39,931 nt of DNA from SIG205 sp045545595 (GCA_045545595.1 JAZQBG010000024.1:1-39931), one strand, 5' to 3'. Counted from the stretch's first letter, positions 18,483-26,788 are shown. The notes: generated by a model from the letters alone, not told the origin. A program made the numbers and translations.

Positions 18483-18755
18483 TTAATGCCTTGCTATGTA
18501 GTCTGATAAATCAGCAATAGGGATTTTCTTCTTTAAATTCCCAATATAAAAATGTTTTTGTTCATTGAAGAATAAATATAATGTATCTCCAATAATTACT
18601 TTGTGTGGCTCAACATACGCTAGATTTGTATGTTCCACAATTCTTAGGTGACCCTCAATAATCTGGTAGGGTCTGTTATTAAATTTGCAAGACCAATTAA
18701 TTTTACTCCTAAGTTCATCACTCATATTGATTTTCTTTTTAATTATTTTAATCAT
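18483..18755 (-). CDS. Small EPHK-motif protein upstream of the serine recombinase, element 3
   Basis: This 90-residue protein aligns gap-free over most of its length with the element 1 copy: basic start MIKIIKKK, IIEG (32-35), TNLAYVEPHKVII (43-55), YIGNL (70-74) and the C-terminal LSDYIARH. No known domain is recognised. AAAGGTGTGATGTGAT precedes the ATG. It is the first gene inside the element from the tRNA side, behind a terminator. By analogy to other integrase-adjacent small genes it could be an excision (directionality) factor or a controller of the recombinase. This is inference from position and conservation. Confidence 0.75.
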   Translation of the reverse strand: MIKIIKKKINMSDELRSKINWSCKFNNRPYQIIEGHLRIVEHTNLAYVEPHKVIIGDTLYLFFNEQKHFYIGNLKKKIPIADLSDYIARH

Positions 18756-18791
18756 ATCACATCACACCTTTCTTTGCAATAACGCACAAAA

Positions 18792-18815
18792 AAATCAATC
18801 TTTTCAGATTGATTT
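18792..18815 (-). terminator. Terminator between tRNA-Gly and the element 3 small gene
   Basis: AAATCAATC/GATTGATTT stem followed by T7 on the minus strand. It ends read-through from the tRNA gene and isolates the element. The arms are the same as in the element 1 terminator at 4903-4924. Confidence 0.8.
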
Positions 18816-18852
18816 AATCATTAACGTCACATTGGTGCGACGATTTTACCTT

Positions 18853-18859
18853 ATGGAGC
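18853..18859. other. Attachment junction 3: element 3 / tRNA-Gly 3' end
   Basis: ATGGAGC on the plus strand includes TGG (CCA on the tRNA strand), the discriminator and the last acceptor bases. The element supplies the sequence to the left, and the tRNA stays complete. Confidence 0.7.
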
Positions 18860-18927
18860 GGATGATGGGAATCGGACCCACGCAGTCAGCTTGGAAGGCT
18901 GAGGTTCTACCATTAAACTACATCCGC
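18854..18927 (-). tRNA. tRNA-Gly(UCC), integration target
   Basis: The 74-base gene including an encoded CCA folds as a cloverleaf. Acceptor GCGGATG pairs with CATCCGC. Anticodon stem TCAGC/GCTGA encloses CTTCCAA with anticodon TCC. The T arm is TGGGT...CCCA with a CCGATTC loop. The 3' end is where the tandem elements are joined. Confidence 0.95.
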
Positions 18928-19002
18928 AAATCAAATTGACAATTAAAATTATACCATAATTAATACAAATGTCAATAAAAATAGTAAATTTTTTTGAATT
19001 TT

Positions 19003-19011
19003 TGATATAAT
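19003..19011 (+). promoter_or_regulatory. Extended -10 promoter of the HAD/Nudix pair
   Basis: TGATATAAT matches TGnTATAAT. No good -35 is visible at the usual distance. It lies about 25 bases before the HAD phosphatase start. Confidence 0.6.
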
Positions 19012-19036
19012 GTAATAGAGTAGAGAGGAAGATACT

Positions 19037-19735
19037 ATGTCTAAAGTACTAGCAAGTGACTTTGATAATACATTATATGTTAATGATGAACAAATAATGC
19101 ATAATAATAAAAGAATAAAAAGTTTTATAGAAAATGGGAATATATTTGTTATCGCAACAGGTAGAAGTTATATAGATATTAGTAAAATGATATTAAAATA
19201 TAATATACCATATAATTATTTAATATGTAATGATGGTGGTACAATATTTGACAGTAATGGTAAATTATTATACAAAAAAGATATTCCAATTAATATTGCT
19301 TATGATATAATGAATTATGTTAAGCTAAATAATTTAGAAGAATTAACTTATATTGACACTGGTTTTGATTATACTAGAGTAATTGATGAAGAAGTTAATG
19401 CGATTATCATTAGAGATATCAATAGAGTAAATTCTAAGAAAATTTTACAGGATATTGAAACTAAGTACCCAGAAATTCATGGATATATTAGTGATAATTG
19501 GATTAATATAACTGAAAAAACAGTCACTAAATCGAATGGAATTAAATACCTAGAACAACAATTAAATTTAAATCATGATGAAATATATACAATTGGAGAT
19601 ACTATTAATGATATACCAATGATAAAGGAATATAATGGAGGGTGTATGATTAATTCAACTAATGATTTAAAACAATGTTGTACAAATTATTTTAATAATG
19701 TTAGTGAATACATAGATTATATAGAAAAAATATAG
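19037..19735 (+). CDS. HAD-superfamily (Cof-type) hydrolase
   Basis: This 232-residue phosphatase has the four HAD motifs: DFDNTLY (residues 7-13, nucleophile Asp7), ATGR (motif II Thr near 40), a Lys near 165-170 and GDTINDIPMI (about 193-202). The size and the late GD..ND motif place it in the Cof/YidA-like IIB group, which acts on sugar phosphates or similar metabolites. AGAGAGGAAGATACT precedes the ATG. It is directly followed by a Nudix hydrolase gene, so the two probably share a housekeeping or clean-up role. Substrate unknown. Confidence 0.88.
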   Translation: MSKVLASDFDNTLYVNDEQIMHNNKRIKSFIENGNIFVIATGRSYIDISKMILKYNIPYNYLICNDGGTIFDSNGKLLYKKDIPINIAYDIMNYVKLNNLEELTYIDTGFDYTRVIDEEVNAIIIRDINRVNSKKILQDIETKYPEIHGYISDNWINITEKTVTKSNGIKYLEQQLNLNHDEIYTIGDTINDIPMIKEYNGGCMINSTNDLKQCCTNYFNNVSEYIDYIEKI

Positions 19736-19748
19736 AATGGAGTTTAAT

Positions 19749-20273
19749 ATGGAATTAATAGACATTTATGATGAGAACAATAAAGCTACTGGTGAAGTGA
19801 TAGATAGAAAAGAAGCACATCAAAAAGGATTATGGCATCATGAATCAGTAGTTATAGTAATGAATGAAAAGAATCAAATATTATTACAAAAAAGAAGTTA
19901 TAAAAGACATAATTATCCTGGTAAATGGGGATTAATGGCTGGACATGTAATGAGTGGGGATACACCTAAGGCAACAGCTGTTAGAGAATTAAAAGAAGAA
20001 ATTGGTTTGCAAGTATATCAAAAAGATTTAAGATTTATTGAAATATATGTTAAAAATGTTCCTTCTAATAGAGCATTCATTTACATTTATTTAGTAAAAA
20101 CTGATAAAAAAGAAAGTGAATATACAATTCAAAAAGAAGAACTTTCAGAGGTAAAATATTATAGTATTGATAGTTTAATAAAACGTATAAAGAAAAATGA
20201 TAAAACATTAGTCTTTTGTGGAGATCCACTACATATTGAATTGTTTACACTAATTAAAGATTTCACAATTTAA
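19749..20273 (+). CDS. Nudix hydrolase
   Basis: This 174-residue protein has a Nudix box, GHVMSGDTPKATAVRELKEE followed by IGL. The first Glu of GX5EX7REUXEEXGU is Asp, a variant common in the isopentenyl-diphosphate-isomerase-like group. The N-terminus (LIDIYDENNKATG, with GLWHHESVV after it) also matches that group. I take the ATG at 19749, which follows TGGAGTTTAAT; the ATG at 19737 overlaps that site. The gene starts 13 bases after the HAD gene. It hydrolyses a nucleoside-diphosphate-linked compound; IDI activity itself is not supported. Confidence 0.85.
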   Translation: MELIDIYDENNKATGEVIDRKEAHQKGLWHHESVVIVMNEKNQILLQKRSYKRHNYPGKWGLMAGHVMSGDTPKATAVRELKEEIGLQVYQKDLRFIEIYVKNVPSNRAFIYIYLVKTDKKESEYTIQKEELSEVKYYSIDSLIKRIKKNDKTLVFCGDPLHIELFTLIKDFTI

Positions 20274-20308
20274 TATTTTTATCACACATTTATCCCATAT
20301 TCATTTTT

Positions 20309-20537
20309 TATAATTAAATCATGAAGAAGGGAGATGGTAAATGATTAGATAAAAGATAAGTTATAGTTATGTTTTCTCACTCCAAAAAAAATAACTTAAC
20401 TTTGTAGTAAAAAATAAGAAGTTTACAAACCTTACATTGGACATAGAATAAAGATGTAGTATGTTATTCTTATGTCATAAATATACAATAAATTCTCACT
20501 CCGAAAACTTTTAAGAGATGATTATCATCTCTTTTCT
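20309..20537 (+). ncRNA. Candidate small RNA between the Nudix and XRE genes
   Basis: This gene-free stretch has a TATAAT (20309-20314) and no ORF beyond three codons. AAGTTAT/ATAACTT (20358-20397) encloses the loop TTTTCTCACTCC. A second TTCTCACTCC lies at 20493-20502. The stretch ends with the stem AAGAGATGAT/ATCATCTCTT and T-rich sequence (20513-20537). The two exposed CUCACUCC segments could pair with Shine-Dalgarno sequences. No known RNA family is recognised. Confidence 0.35.
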
Positions 20538-20755
20538 TTTTGTACTGATTCTGATTCAAAGAGAAGAGAAGGTTTAATATTTAGTTTTTCAGAAAATATT
20601 AAAATTTTATCAAAAGAAGGACCATATTTACCATTCTCGACGTTACTTATATAGCTAATACTAGTATCTGTCATATCTGCAAAAATTTCTTGTGTATAAC
20701 CGTTAGACAATCTATAATATTTTAAATTTCTTCCAAATAATCTTCTTAAATCCAT
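20525..20755 (-). CDS. XRE-family helix-turn-helix regulator
   Basis: This protein of about 76 residues is a single HTH domain of the Cro/CI type. It shows FGRNLKYYRLSNGYTQEIFA (about 6-25), TDTSISYISNVENGKYGPSF (about 28-47) and a final helix ending in LLFES. I use the ATG at 20755, which follows GGTGATTAAA; the track of codons upstream to 20782 has no such site. It is a small DNA-binding repressor or activator with no effector domain. Nothing nearby shows what it controls; the palindromic hairpin over its 3' end is also the terminator of the plus-strand region. Confidence 0.85.
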   Translation of the reverse strand: MDLRRLFGRNLKYYRLSNGYTQEIFADMTDTSISYISNVENGKYGPSFDKILIFSEKLNIKPSLLFESESVQKEKR

Positions 20756-20793
20756 TTTAATCACCATTATTATAATTATCAAAACAAATAAAA

Positions 20794-20818
20794 ATAATCA
20801 GGAAATTATCCTGATTAT
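20794..20818 (-). terminator. Terminator of uppP
   Basis: ATAATCAGGA/TCCTGATTAT stem followed by TTTTTATTTG on the minus strand; the stop codon of uppP lies in the stem. Confidence 0.85.
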
Positions 20819-21624
20819 ACAAATATAAATTTAATAATTACTATTAGTGCGAATATTAATCTATAATAAGCAAATATTGCGAAATCATTTTTCTTAATAT
20901 AGTTTAATAAGAACTTAATACTTAATATACCAAATATTGCAGAAGTAACTATACCTACAACTAAGCTTAGATTGAATTCTCCAAGTAAGTCACTGAATTT
21001 TAAAATTGTGGCACCAAAAATAATTGGTGTTGATAACATAAATGAAAATTTAGCACACGCTTCTCTTGAAGCTCCTAATAGTCTTCCTACAAGCATTGTA
21101 GTTCCTGATCTAGAAAATCCAGGAAATATTGCAAGTGCTTGACTAAGTCCTATTAAAAATGTTTGTTTTAAAGATAATTTTTCATAACTTGTTTGTTTTT
21201 TGTAATGTTTTTCTGCCCATTTATCACCTATATAAATCAAAATACCCATAACCGCTAAAGCAATAGCGATAAGCATTGGTAATTTTCTAAATACAGTTTC
21301 TATATAATCTTCTAACAACTTACCAATTAAGGCACCTGGTATAGTAGCAATTACTAAGTACCAGAACATTTTATTTTCAAAAGAATCTTTCTTATGAACA
21401 ACTTTGTTGAAAACTCCTTTAACTAAAATTAACCAATCTTTCCAAAATACCATTAATACCGCAATTAATGTTCCAAAATGAAGTGCAACATCAAACGCTA
21501 GTGAATGTTCAGGAAAGTTTAAAAGATAAGGTACTAAAACTAAATGCGCAGAGCTTGAAATAGGAAGAAATTCTCCAATTCCTTGTACAATTCCTAATAG
21601 TATACTTTGTAAAATTTCTATCAT
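20815..21624 (-). CDS. uppP: Undecaprenyl-diphosphatase UppP (BacA family)
   Basis: This 269-residue integral membrane enzyme removes a phosphate from undecaprenyl diphosphate, to recycle the lipid carrier for cell-wall synthesis; it is linked to bacitracin tolerance. Both family motifs are present: GEFLPISSSAHL (about 17-28) and PGFSRSGTTM (about 163-172). About eight membrane segments are visible. The start at 21624 follows AAGGAGAATTAAAA; the upstream ATG at 21648 overlaps that site. Its presence indicates a peptidoglycan-making cell, so this is not a wall-less mollicute. Confidence 0.95.
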   Translation of the reverse strand: MIEILQSILLGIVQGIGEFLPISSSAHLVLVPYLLNFPEHSLAFDVALHFGTLIAVLMVFWKDWLILVKGVFNKVVHKKDSFENKMFWYLVIATIPGALIGKLLEDYIETVFRKLPMLIAIALAVMGILIYIGDKWAEKHYKKQTSYEKLSLKQTFLIGLSQALAIFPGFSRSGTTMLVGRLLGASREACAKFSFMLSTPIIFGATILKFSDLLGEFNLSLVVGIVTSAIFGILSIKFLLNYIKKNDFAIFAYYRLIFALIVIIKFIFV

Positions 21625-21755
21625 TTTTAATTCTCCTTCTATTAACATTATATTAAAATTATATTAGAAATATAATTAATTGTAAATAGAAATAGGAAAA
21701 ATTTTGTCATATATGTTGACAAACAATATTAAAATCAATAAAATAACTTATATAT

Positions 21756-21830
21756 GCAGACATAGTTTAATGGCTAGAATATGGCCTTGCCAAGGCTGTG
21801 ATGGGAGTTCGATCCTCCTTGTCTGCTCCA
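21756..21830 (+). tRNA. tRNA-Gly(GCC)
   Basis: The 75-base gene with encoded CCA has acceptor GCAGACA/TGTCTGC and an anticodon loop CTTGCCAAG region with anticodon GCC. The T arm is GGGAG-TTCGATC-CTCC. It is the second glycine tRNA within 3 kb; no element is inserted at its end. Confidence 0.95.
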
Positions 21831-21841
21831 ATAGTTTTATC

Positions 21842-21875
21842 CTCACACATTCATAATTGAACGTGTGAGTTTTTC
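21842..21875 (+). terminator. Terminator of tRNA-Gly(GCC)
   Basis: CTCACAC/GTGTGAG stem followed by TTTTTCTTTT, 11 bases after the tRNA CCA end. Confidence 0.85.
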
Positions 21876-21953
21876 TTTTATATGAAAGTGTTTAAATTTT
21901 AAAAATATTTTGGACTAAATAAAATTAAAGAGAAGATTATGAACAATAAAATT

Positions 21954-22535
21954 TCAAAACATCTCCTTAATTTTGTTTGTCAATTTTCCTTCACGAAGAA
22001 TTTTTAAATTCCCATCATCAAATCTAATAATAGTAGAAGAAACATTTTTAATTTCACCACCATCTTCAATATAATCAATTTTACTTTTCAACTTATTATC
22101 AATCATCGCAACGTTGGTTATGACTTCATTATCACTAAAATTAGCACTTGTAGATATAACGGGTCTACCTAACATATTAATAATTGAAAGTAAATCTTTA
22201 TTATCAGGAATTCTAATCCCAACATAATCTCCATTGCCAGTAATTAAATTATTTACTTTATCATTTTTCTTTAAAATAATTGTTATTGGTCCTGGCAATA
22301 ATTCTTTAATTACTTTTTCTTCTTGTTCACTAATAACTTCTGTGTATTCTTTTATCATCTCATAGTTACTCATTAATATTATCAAAGGTTTACTATAATT
22401 TCTCTTTTTAACTTCATATACTCTTTTTATAACATCTTCATTTAACGTATCGCCCATAATTCCGTAAACAGTATCAGTAGGACTAATAACTAGACCACCA
22501 TCATTTAATACTTGATACATTTTCTTTATGTTCAT
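21954..22535 (-). CDS. tsaC: L-threonylcarbamoyladenylate synthase (Sua5/YciO/YrdC family, TsaC)
   Basis: This 193-residue protein makes threonylcarbamoyl-AMP from threonine, bicarbonate and ATP, the first step of t6A37 formation on ANN-decoding tRNAs. It has the YrdC fold signatures: GGLVISPTDTVYGI (13-26), KKRNYSKPLIILM (about 43-55), LLPGPITIILKK and VGIRIPDN. STSANFS (about 127-133) follows. It lacks the extra Sua5 domain, so it is the short form. The partner genes tsaE and tsaB are in this window at 37994-39036. AGGAATGATAGATAT precedes the ATG. Confidence 0.92.
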   Translation of the reverse strand: MNIKKMYQVLNDGGLVISPTDTVYGIMGDTLNEDVIKRVYEVKKRNYSKPLIILMSNYEMIKEYTEVISEQEEKVIKELLPGPITIILKKNDKVNNLITGNGDYVGIRIPDNKDLLSIINMLGRPVISTSANFSDNEVITNVAMIDNKLKSKIDYIEDGGEIKNVSSTIIRFDDGNLKILREGKLTNKIKEMF

Positions 22536-22654
22536 ATATCTATCATTCCTTTTTATAATTATAACACGGAAATCTATAAAACCTTATATTGAATACAAAA
22601 TTCCGGTTATAACTTACATAACTTAAAAATATAATGTATTAGTAGGTGATACAG

Positions 22655-24010
22655 ATGAATAAAAAAATTATTGTTTGTTTAGTAGGAATTATTGCTATAA
22701 TTTGTGCGATATTTATCACAACAAATAAATTTAATGAATCAACAATTGAAACAATTAATGTTACTGTCTTATCTAAAAGTAGTGACAAATTAGTTGTTCA
22801 AGATGATGATAATATCATTTATAAATTAAACTCTGAATACACTGATATTGTTCCAGGAACAAATATCGCAATAGAGTATACAGGTTTAATTGACAAGAAC
22901 AAAAGTGAACAAGATATAACTATTGTAAACTATATGACAAGAGAAATCCAAAGAGATGAAAATGGAATACCACTAGGATGGTTAGATAATGGAATATTTA
23001 AAGATTATTACATACTTGCTTATAACAAATTACAAGAATTGACATTAGATGAAAAAATAGGACAATTATTATTAGTTCGTTATCCAGATAATAATCAAAT
23101 AGAAGCTTTAGAAAAGTATAAATTTGGTGGTTATCTTTTCTTTGAAAAAGATTTTAAAGATAAAACTGAAGAACAAGTTAAAAACATGATCAATAGTCTT
23201 CAAAAAGTTTCTAATATTCCATTACTTACAGCAGTTGATGAAGAGGGAGGAAGTGTTGTAAGAGTTAGTAGTAATCCTAATTTATCTAAGGAAAAGTTTA
23301 AATCTTCTAGTGAACTATATAACTTAGGTGGAATTCCGGCAATTAAAGAAGATACAATAGAGAAGAGTATACTACTAAAAAATTTAGGATTAAACCTAAA
23401 TCTTGCGCCGGTAGTAGATGTATCTACAGATCCTAATGATTATATTTATAAAAGAACAATACAACAAAATACAAGTATAACCTCTAATTATGCTAGAACT
23501 GTTATTGAAGCAAGCAAAGGAACAGAAGTATCATATACTTTAAAACATTTCCCTGGTTATGGTAACAATCAAGATACACATACAGGTAGTTCCATTGATA
23601 ACAGAACATTAGAAGATATAAGAACTAATGATTTACCTCCTTTTGAAGCGGGAATAGAGGTAGGAGCCGAAGCAGTTTTAGTTAGCCACAACACAGTAAC
23701 AAGTATTGATTCATATAATCCTGCATCTCTATCAGCTGATGTACATAACTTATTAAGAAATGAACTAAAGTTTACTGGAATTGTTATTACAGATGATTTA
23801 TCAATGGGAGCAGTATCAAAAATAGATAATGCCGTAGTAGATGCTATATTAGCTGGTAATAACTTAATTATAACTACTGATTATGAAAAAGATATTAATT
23901 CAATTAAAAATGCATTAAATGACGGAGAATTAAGTGAAGAACAAATAGATGAACTTGCATTTAAAATACTTGCTTGGAAATATTATAAAGGTATGTTTAA
24001 TACGAAATAA
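22655..24010 (+). CDS. Glycoside hydrolase family 3 beta-N-acetylhexosaminidase (NagZ-like), membrane-anchored
   Basis: This 451-residue enzyme is likely to remove beta-linked GlcNAc from peptidoglycan fragments. Residues 1-25 form a signal or anchor helix without a lipoprotein box. A short beta domain (about 30-100) precedes the GH3 barrel. Key motifs are KHFPGYGNNQDTHTG (around 297-311; the His loop that replaces a separate acid/base residue in NagZ enzymes) and VITDDLSMGA (around 378-387), with the nucleophile Asp. I take the ATG at 22655, following AGTAGGTGATACAG. A terminator follows at 24005. Confidence 0.9.
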   Translation: MNKKIIVCLVGIIAIICAIFITTNKFNESTIETINVTVLSKSSDKLVVQDDDNIIYKLNSEYTDIVPGTNIAIEYTGLIDKNKSEQDITIVNYMTREIQRDENGIPLGWLDNGIFKDYYILAYNKLQELTLDEKIGQLLLVRYPDNNQIEALEKYKFGGYLFFEKDFKDKTEEQVKNMINSLQKVSNIPLLTAVDEEGGSVVRVSSNPNLSKEKFKSSSELYNLGGIPAIKEDTIEKSILLKNLGLNLNLAPVVDVSTDPNDYIYKRTIQQNTSITSNYARTVIEASKGTEVSYTLKHFPGYGNNQDTHTGSSIDNRTLEDIRTNDLPPFEAGIEVGAEAVLVSHNTVTSIDSYNPASLSADVHNLLRNELKFTGIVITDDLSMGAVSKIDNAVVDAILAGNNLIITTDYEKDINSIKNALNDGELSEEQIDELAFKILAWKYYKGMFNTK

Positions 24011-24038
24011 ACCGATGAATAATCACCGGTTTATTTTT
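24005..24038. terminator. Terminator between the GH3 and carD-like genes
   Basis: AAATAAACCG/CGGTTTATTT stem followed by TTTC, between convergent genes; the stem ends in A and T tracts, so both directions can be served. Confidence 0.85.
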
Positions 24039-24522
24039 CAGACTCTAAAACTTTATTAATTACATATTGCTTAGTATCTTCATAGTTCATTCCTAATACA
24101 ATACTAAACTCATTATACAAACATTTTTCAGCTTGGTTAAAATAGTTAGTATCTTTATCACTAACTTTTCTGTTGTTTTCAATACGTTCTTTGTTTCTTA
24201 AATAAGTAGTTTTTATAATTTTTATTAAATCTTCATGTTTAGCACTAGTCATTAAATTTTTATAGATATTTTCAATAGACTTATCTCTAATGCCAATTAC
24301 TTCAATATTAGGAATATTATTTATTATCTTATCAATATCTTCTTTAGAAACTAGATCTCTTAAATAACCACATCTATTATCTACAGGTACATCAAGTCTT
24401 AAACTATTATCATCTATAGGTTCTAAAATATAATAGTCCAAGTTATTAAAATGATTCTTTTTAATATCAACTACTTTACAAACATCTTTTCTATAGACAA
24501 TATAGTCTCCAATTTTATACAT
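24031..24522 (-). CDS. CarD-like transcriptional regulator
   Basis: This 163-residue protein starts with the CarD/TRCF RNA-polymerase-interaction fold: KIGDYIVYRKDVCKVVDIKK (3-22), YYILEPIDD and LRLDVPVDN. A helical C-terminal domain (about 90-160) follows. CarD proteins bind the RNA polymerase beta subunit and stabilise promoter open complexes, which suits a genome with many promoters lacking a -35. AGGGGAGATGATTAT precedes the ATG. A terminator-like hairpin fills the leader between the promoter and this site, so expression is probably attenuated. Confidence 0.85.
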   Translation of the reverse strand: MYKIGDYIVYRKDVCKVVDIKKNHFNNLDYYILEPIDDNSLRLDVPVDNRCGYLRDLVSKEDIDKIINNIPNIEVIGIRDKSIENIYKNLMTSAKHEDLIKIIKTTYLRNKERIENNRKVSDKDTNYFNQAEKCLYNEFSIVLGMNYEDTKQYVINKVLESEK

Positions 24523-24542
24523 ATAATCATCTCCCCTTAAAA

Positions 24543-24588
24543 TAAAAAAGCACCTATCAACTGGACTTACACCAATTAAATAGTTGCT
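24543..24588 (-). terminator. Terminator-like hairpin in the carD leader
   Basis: On the minus strand AGCA-CTAT-AATTGG pairs with CCAGTT-ATAG-TGCT, with small internal mismatches, and is followed by TTTTTT. It begins within about five bases of the predicted transcript start and ends about 20 bases before the gene. This looks like an attenuator or a small sensor RNA. Confidence 0.65.
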
Positions 24589-24600
24589 CGTTGTAATTAA

Positions 24601-24609
24601 ATTATAACA
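24601..24609 (-). promoter_or_regulatory. Extended -10 promoter of carD
   Basis: TGTTATAAT on the minus strand, with no clear -35. The transcript would start near 24593. Confidence 0.6.
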
Positions 24610-24740
24610 TTTTTTTTAGGGTTTGTGTGCCAACAAATTTTAATTTTTCATTGTATCATTCCCATAATTTTACACAATTCAAACACAATAATTGATTTAT
24701 TGATGTTTTAAAAAGTGTTACAATATAAATGGTGATATTT

Positions 24741-25394
24741 ATGTATAAAATATGCTTAGTAGAAGATGAGAAAGATTTAAATAATCTTATAACTACTTAT
24801 TTAAAAAAAGAAGGTTATGAAGTAATTAGTCTTACTCAAGGTATGGATGCGTTAAATTTAGATAAAAAAATAGATTTATGGATTCTAGATATAATGTTAG
24901 AAGACGATGTGAGTGGGTATGATATTATAAAAAAAATAAGAGAAACTAATGATGTAGTACCAGTGATTTTTACTTCCGCAAGAGATCAAGACTTGGATAA
25001 AATAATTGGATTAGAACTTGGTAGTGATGATTATATTACTAAACCATATTCACCTAAAGAGTTAGTACTTAGAGTTAACAATATGATTAAAAGAGTTTAT
25101 AAATCAGAATATAATAAATTAACTTATGAAGATTATGATATTGATTTAAATAAGAGAGTAGTTATGTATAATGATTTAGAAATTAACTTAACAACATTAG
25201 AGTTTGATTTACTAATTCTATTCCTAGAAAACAAAAATAAATCATTAGATAGGGAACTAATTCTAAATAAAATATGGGGTACAGGTTACTATGGAAGTGA
25301 TAGGGTAGTTGACGACTTAGTTAGAAGATTAAGAAAGAAAATGACAAAATTAAAAATCAGTACAATATATGGATACGGGTATAGATTATCATGA
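24741..25394 (+). CDS. OmpR/PhoB-family response regulator
   Basis: This 217-residue regulator has a receiver domain with the acidic pocket EDE (8-10), phospho-acceptor Asp50 in LWILDIM, TSA near 81 and Lys in ITKPYSP near 100. A winged-helix DNA-binding domain follows (LTTLEFDLLILFLENKN, GSDRVVDDLVRRLRKKM, ending IYGYGYRLS). I choose the ATG at 24741, preceded by GGTGAT; the ATG at 24729 overlaps that site. The histidine kinase gene overlaps by four bases (ATGA). The target genes are not evident. Confidence 0.93.
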   Translation: MYKICLVEDEKDLNNLITTYLKKEGYEVISLTQGMDALNLDKKIDLWILDIMLEDDVSGYDIIKKIRETNDVVPVIFTSARDQDLDKIIGLELGSDDYITKPYSPKELVLRVNNMIKRVYKSEYNKLTYEDYDIDLNKRVVMYNDLEINLTTLEFDLLILFLENKNKSLDRELILNKIWGTGYYGSDRVVDDLVRRLRKKMTKLKISTIYGYGYRLS

Positions 25395-26659
25395 AAAAGA
25401 ATATTCCATTATCAAATCAGTTAGTACTAATTTCCTTTGTTGTATTTATAATTTTAACTCTATCGTTAACTATATTTGTACCTAGGTCATTATCACCATA
25501 CTTTGAAGAAACAGTATACAACTTTTTAAATCAACCGTTCAAATATTTTAATAATATATCAGAAAAGAACTTTACTAATAATATAGTATACCTACAAATA
25601 GATAAAAACAATAACAATATTTTAGCAAGTTCTAATGCTCAGGATGTTTTAAAAATTAATGACTATGAAAGTTTATTATCGGTAATCAATGGTGAAAAAG
25701 GGACATTTAAGGTTAAAAATAACAAGTTCTATTATGTTGCCAATTACAATAATAATGTAATTAAAATTACATTGACGGATTCTAAATTGATAGATAATAT
25801 GAGAAATAAGCTATTTGTTTCTATATTACCAGTTATAATTTTAACATTTTTGATGATTCTAGTCGCCCTTTTAATATGGTCTAATTTTGTTGTTCATAAA
25901 ATTAGTATATTAATTAATAAAGTTAAAAATCTAAATAATGATGATTATGATCATTCATCTAAAATAAAAGTTGAAGATGAATTACAAATATTAGAGAAAA
26001 CAATAGAAGATGTTAGAATCATGATTCAAAAACAAGAAAATTTTAAAAATGAAATGTATCAAAATATTTCACATGATTTTAAAACTCCAATATCAGTAAT
26101 TAAATCATATCTAGAAGCCTATAAAGACGGTGTGATGAATGAAGAAGAAACAAGAGCTATAGTAGAAGAACAAATTAATAAATTAGATACTAAGGTTAAG
26201 AGTTTATTGCAATTAAATAAACTAGAATACTTAAAAGAACACTATCAAAATAATAACGAGGAAGTTAACATTGTAGAACTTATTAACAAAAGTGTTGAAA
26301 AGTTTAAATTAGAAAACAAAGATATAGTATTTAATGTTAATTATAAAAAAGATTCTATTATTTATAAAGGTACTATTGATATGTGGGAATCTATTATAGA
26401 TAATATTTTAGGAAACTTTATGAGATATGCTAAAAGCAGTATTGAAATTACTATCTCTCAAAAGAAAATAACTTTCTTTAATGATGGTGAGCCAATTGAT
26501 GAAACAATAATTACAGATATTTTTTCACCATATAAAAAAGGAATAAAAGGACAATTTGGATTAGGACTTTCTATAGTTAGTAAAACATGTAAACTATTAG
26601 GATATGATATAAAAATAGAGAATGTTAAAAAGGGTGTTAAATTTATTGTAGAAAAATAA
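25391..26659 (+). CDS. Sensor histidine kinase
   Basis: This 422-residue membrane kinase has two helices (about 11-30 and 142-164) that flank an extracellular sensor of about 110 residues. A HAMP-like linker (about 165-215) follows, then the phosphorylated His228 in NISHDFKTPISVIKSY. The ATPase domain has an N-box with IIDNILGNFMRYAKSS, a D/F region NDGEPID and a G-box GQFGLGLSIVS. It pairs with the upstream OmpR-type regulator by overlapping stop and start codons. The stimulus is unknown; the sensor has no recognised fold. Confidence 0.93.
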   Translation: MKKNIPLSNQLVLISFVVFIILTLSLTIFVPRSLSPYFEETVYNFLNQPFKYFNNISEKNFTNNIVYLQIDKNNNNILASSNAQDVLKINDYESLLSVINGEKGTFKVKNNKFYYVANYNNNVIKITLTDSKLIDNMRNKLFVSILPVIILTFLMILVALLIWSNFVVHKISILINKVKNLNNDDYDHSSKIKVEDELQILEKTIEDVRIMIQKQENFKNEMYQNISHDFKTPISVIKSYLEAYKDGVMNEEETRAIVEEQINKLDTKVKSLLQLNKLEYLKEHYQNNNEEVNIVELINKSVEKFKLENKDIVFNVNYKKDSIIYKGTIDMWESIIDNILGNFMRYAKSSIEITISQKKITFFNDGEPIDETIITDIFSPYKKGIKGQFGLGLSIVSKTCKLLGYDIKIENVKKGVKFIVEK

Positions 26660-26700
26660 TATTATCTTTCATAAATTTTATGTACATAATTAAATTATGA

Positions 26701-26709
26701 TGTTATAAT
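26701..26709 (+). promoter_or_regulatory. Extended -10 promoter of the 18-codon leader ORF / RNB gene
   Basis: TGTTATAAT; the transcript would start near 26716, three bases before the GGAGGG of the leader ORF. No clear -35 is visible. Confidence 0.6.
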
Positions 26710-26721
26710 TTAGTTATAGGA

Positions 26722-26782
26722 GGGTAAAATCATGATGGTAGAAGTATTTTCAAGTGTTAAAGTTAGTATCATGATTTTACCC
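26722..26782 (+). promoter_or_regulatory. Long hairpin sequestering the leader ORF start
   Basis: GGGTAAAATCATGAT (26722-26736) and ATCATGATTTTACCC (26768-26782) are perfect 15-bp complements with a 31-base loop. The left arm covers part of the ribosome binding site and both ATGs of the small ORF. Confidence 0.75.
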
Positions 26783-26788
26783 AAGTAA
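26732..26788 (+). CDS. 18-codon leader ORF upstream of the RNB exoribonuclease
   Basis: The peptide MMVEVFSSVKVSIMILPK is encoded by 18 codons with a GGAGGG site seven bases upstream. The ORF spans a 15-bp hairpin and stops exactly at the start of an intrinsic terminator. The transcript start, hairpin, stop and terminator fit a leader peptide that couples translation to termination ahead of the RNB gene. A separate small mRNA or RNA regulator is the alternative. Codons show no run of one amino acid that would mark a classical amino-acid attenuator. Confidence 0.45.
   Translation: MMVEVFSSVKVSIMILPK

Noticed and set aside
21831..21953. Integration at the second glycine tRNA (GCC)
   Set aside because: The tRNA is followed by its own terminator and the tsaC gene end, with no recombinase or repeated junction.
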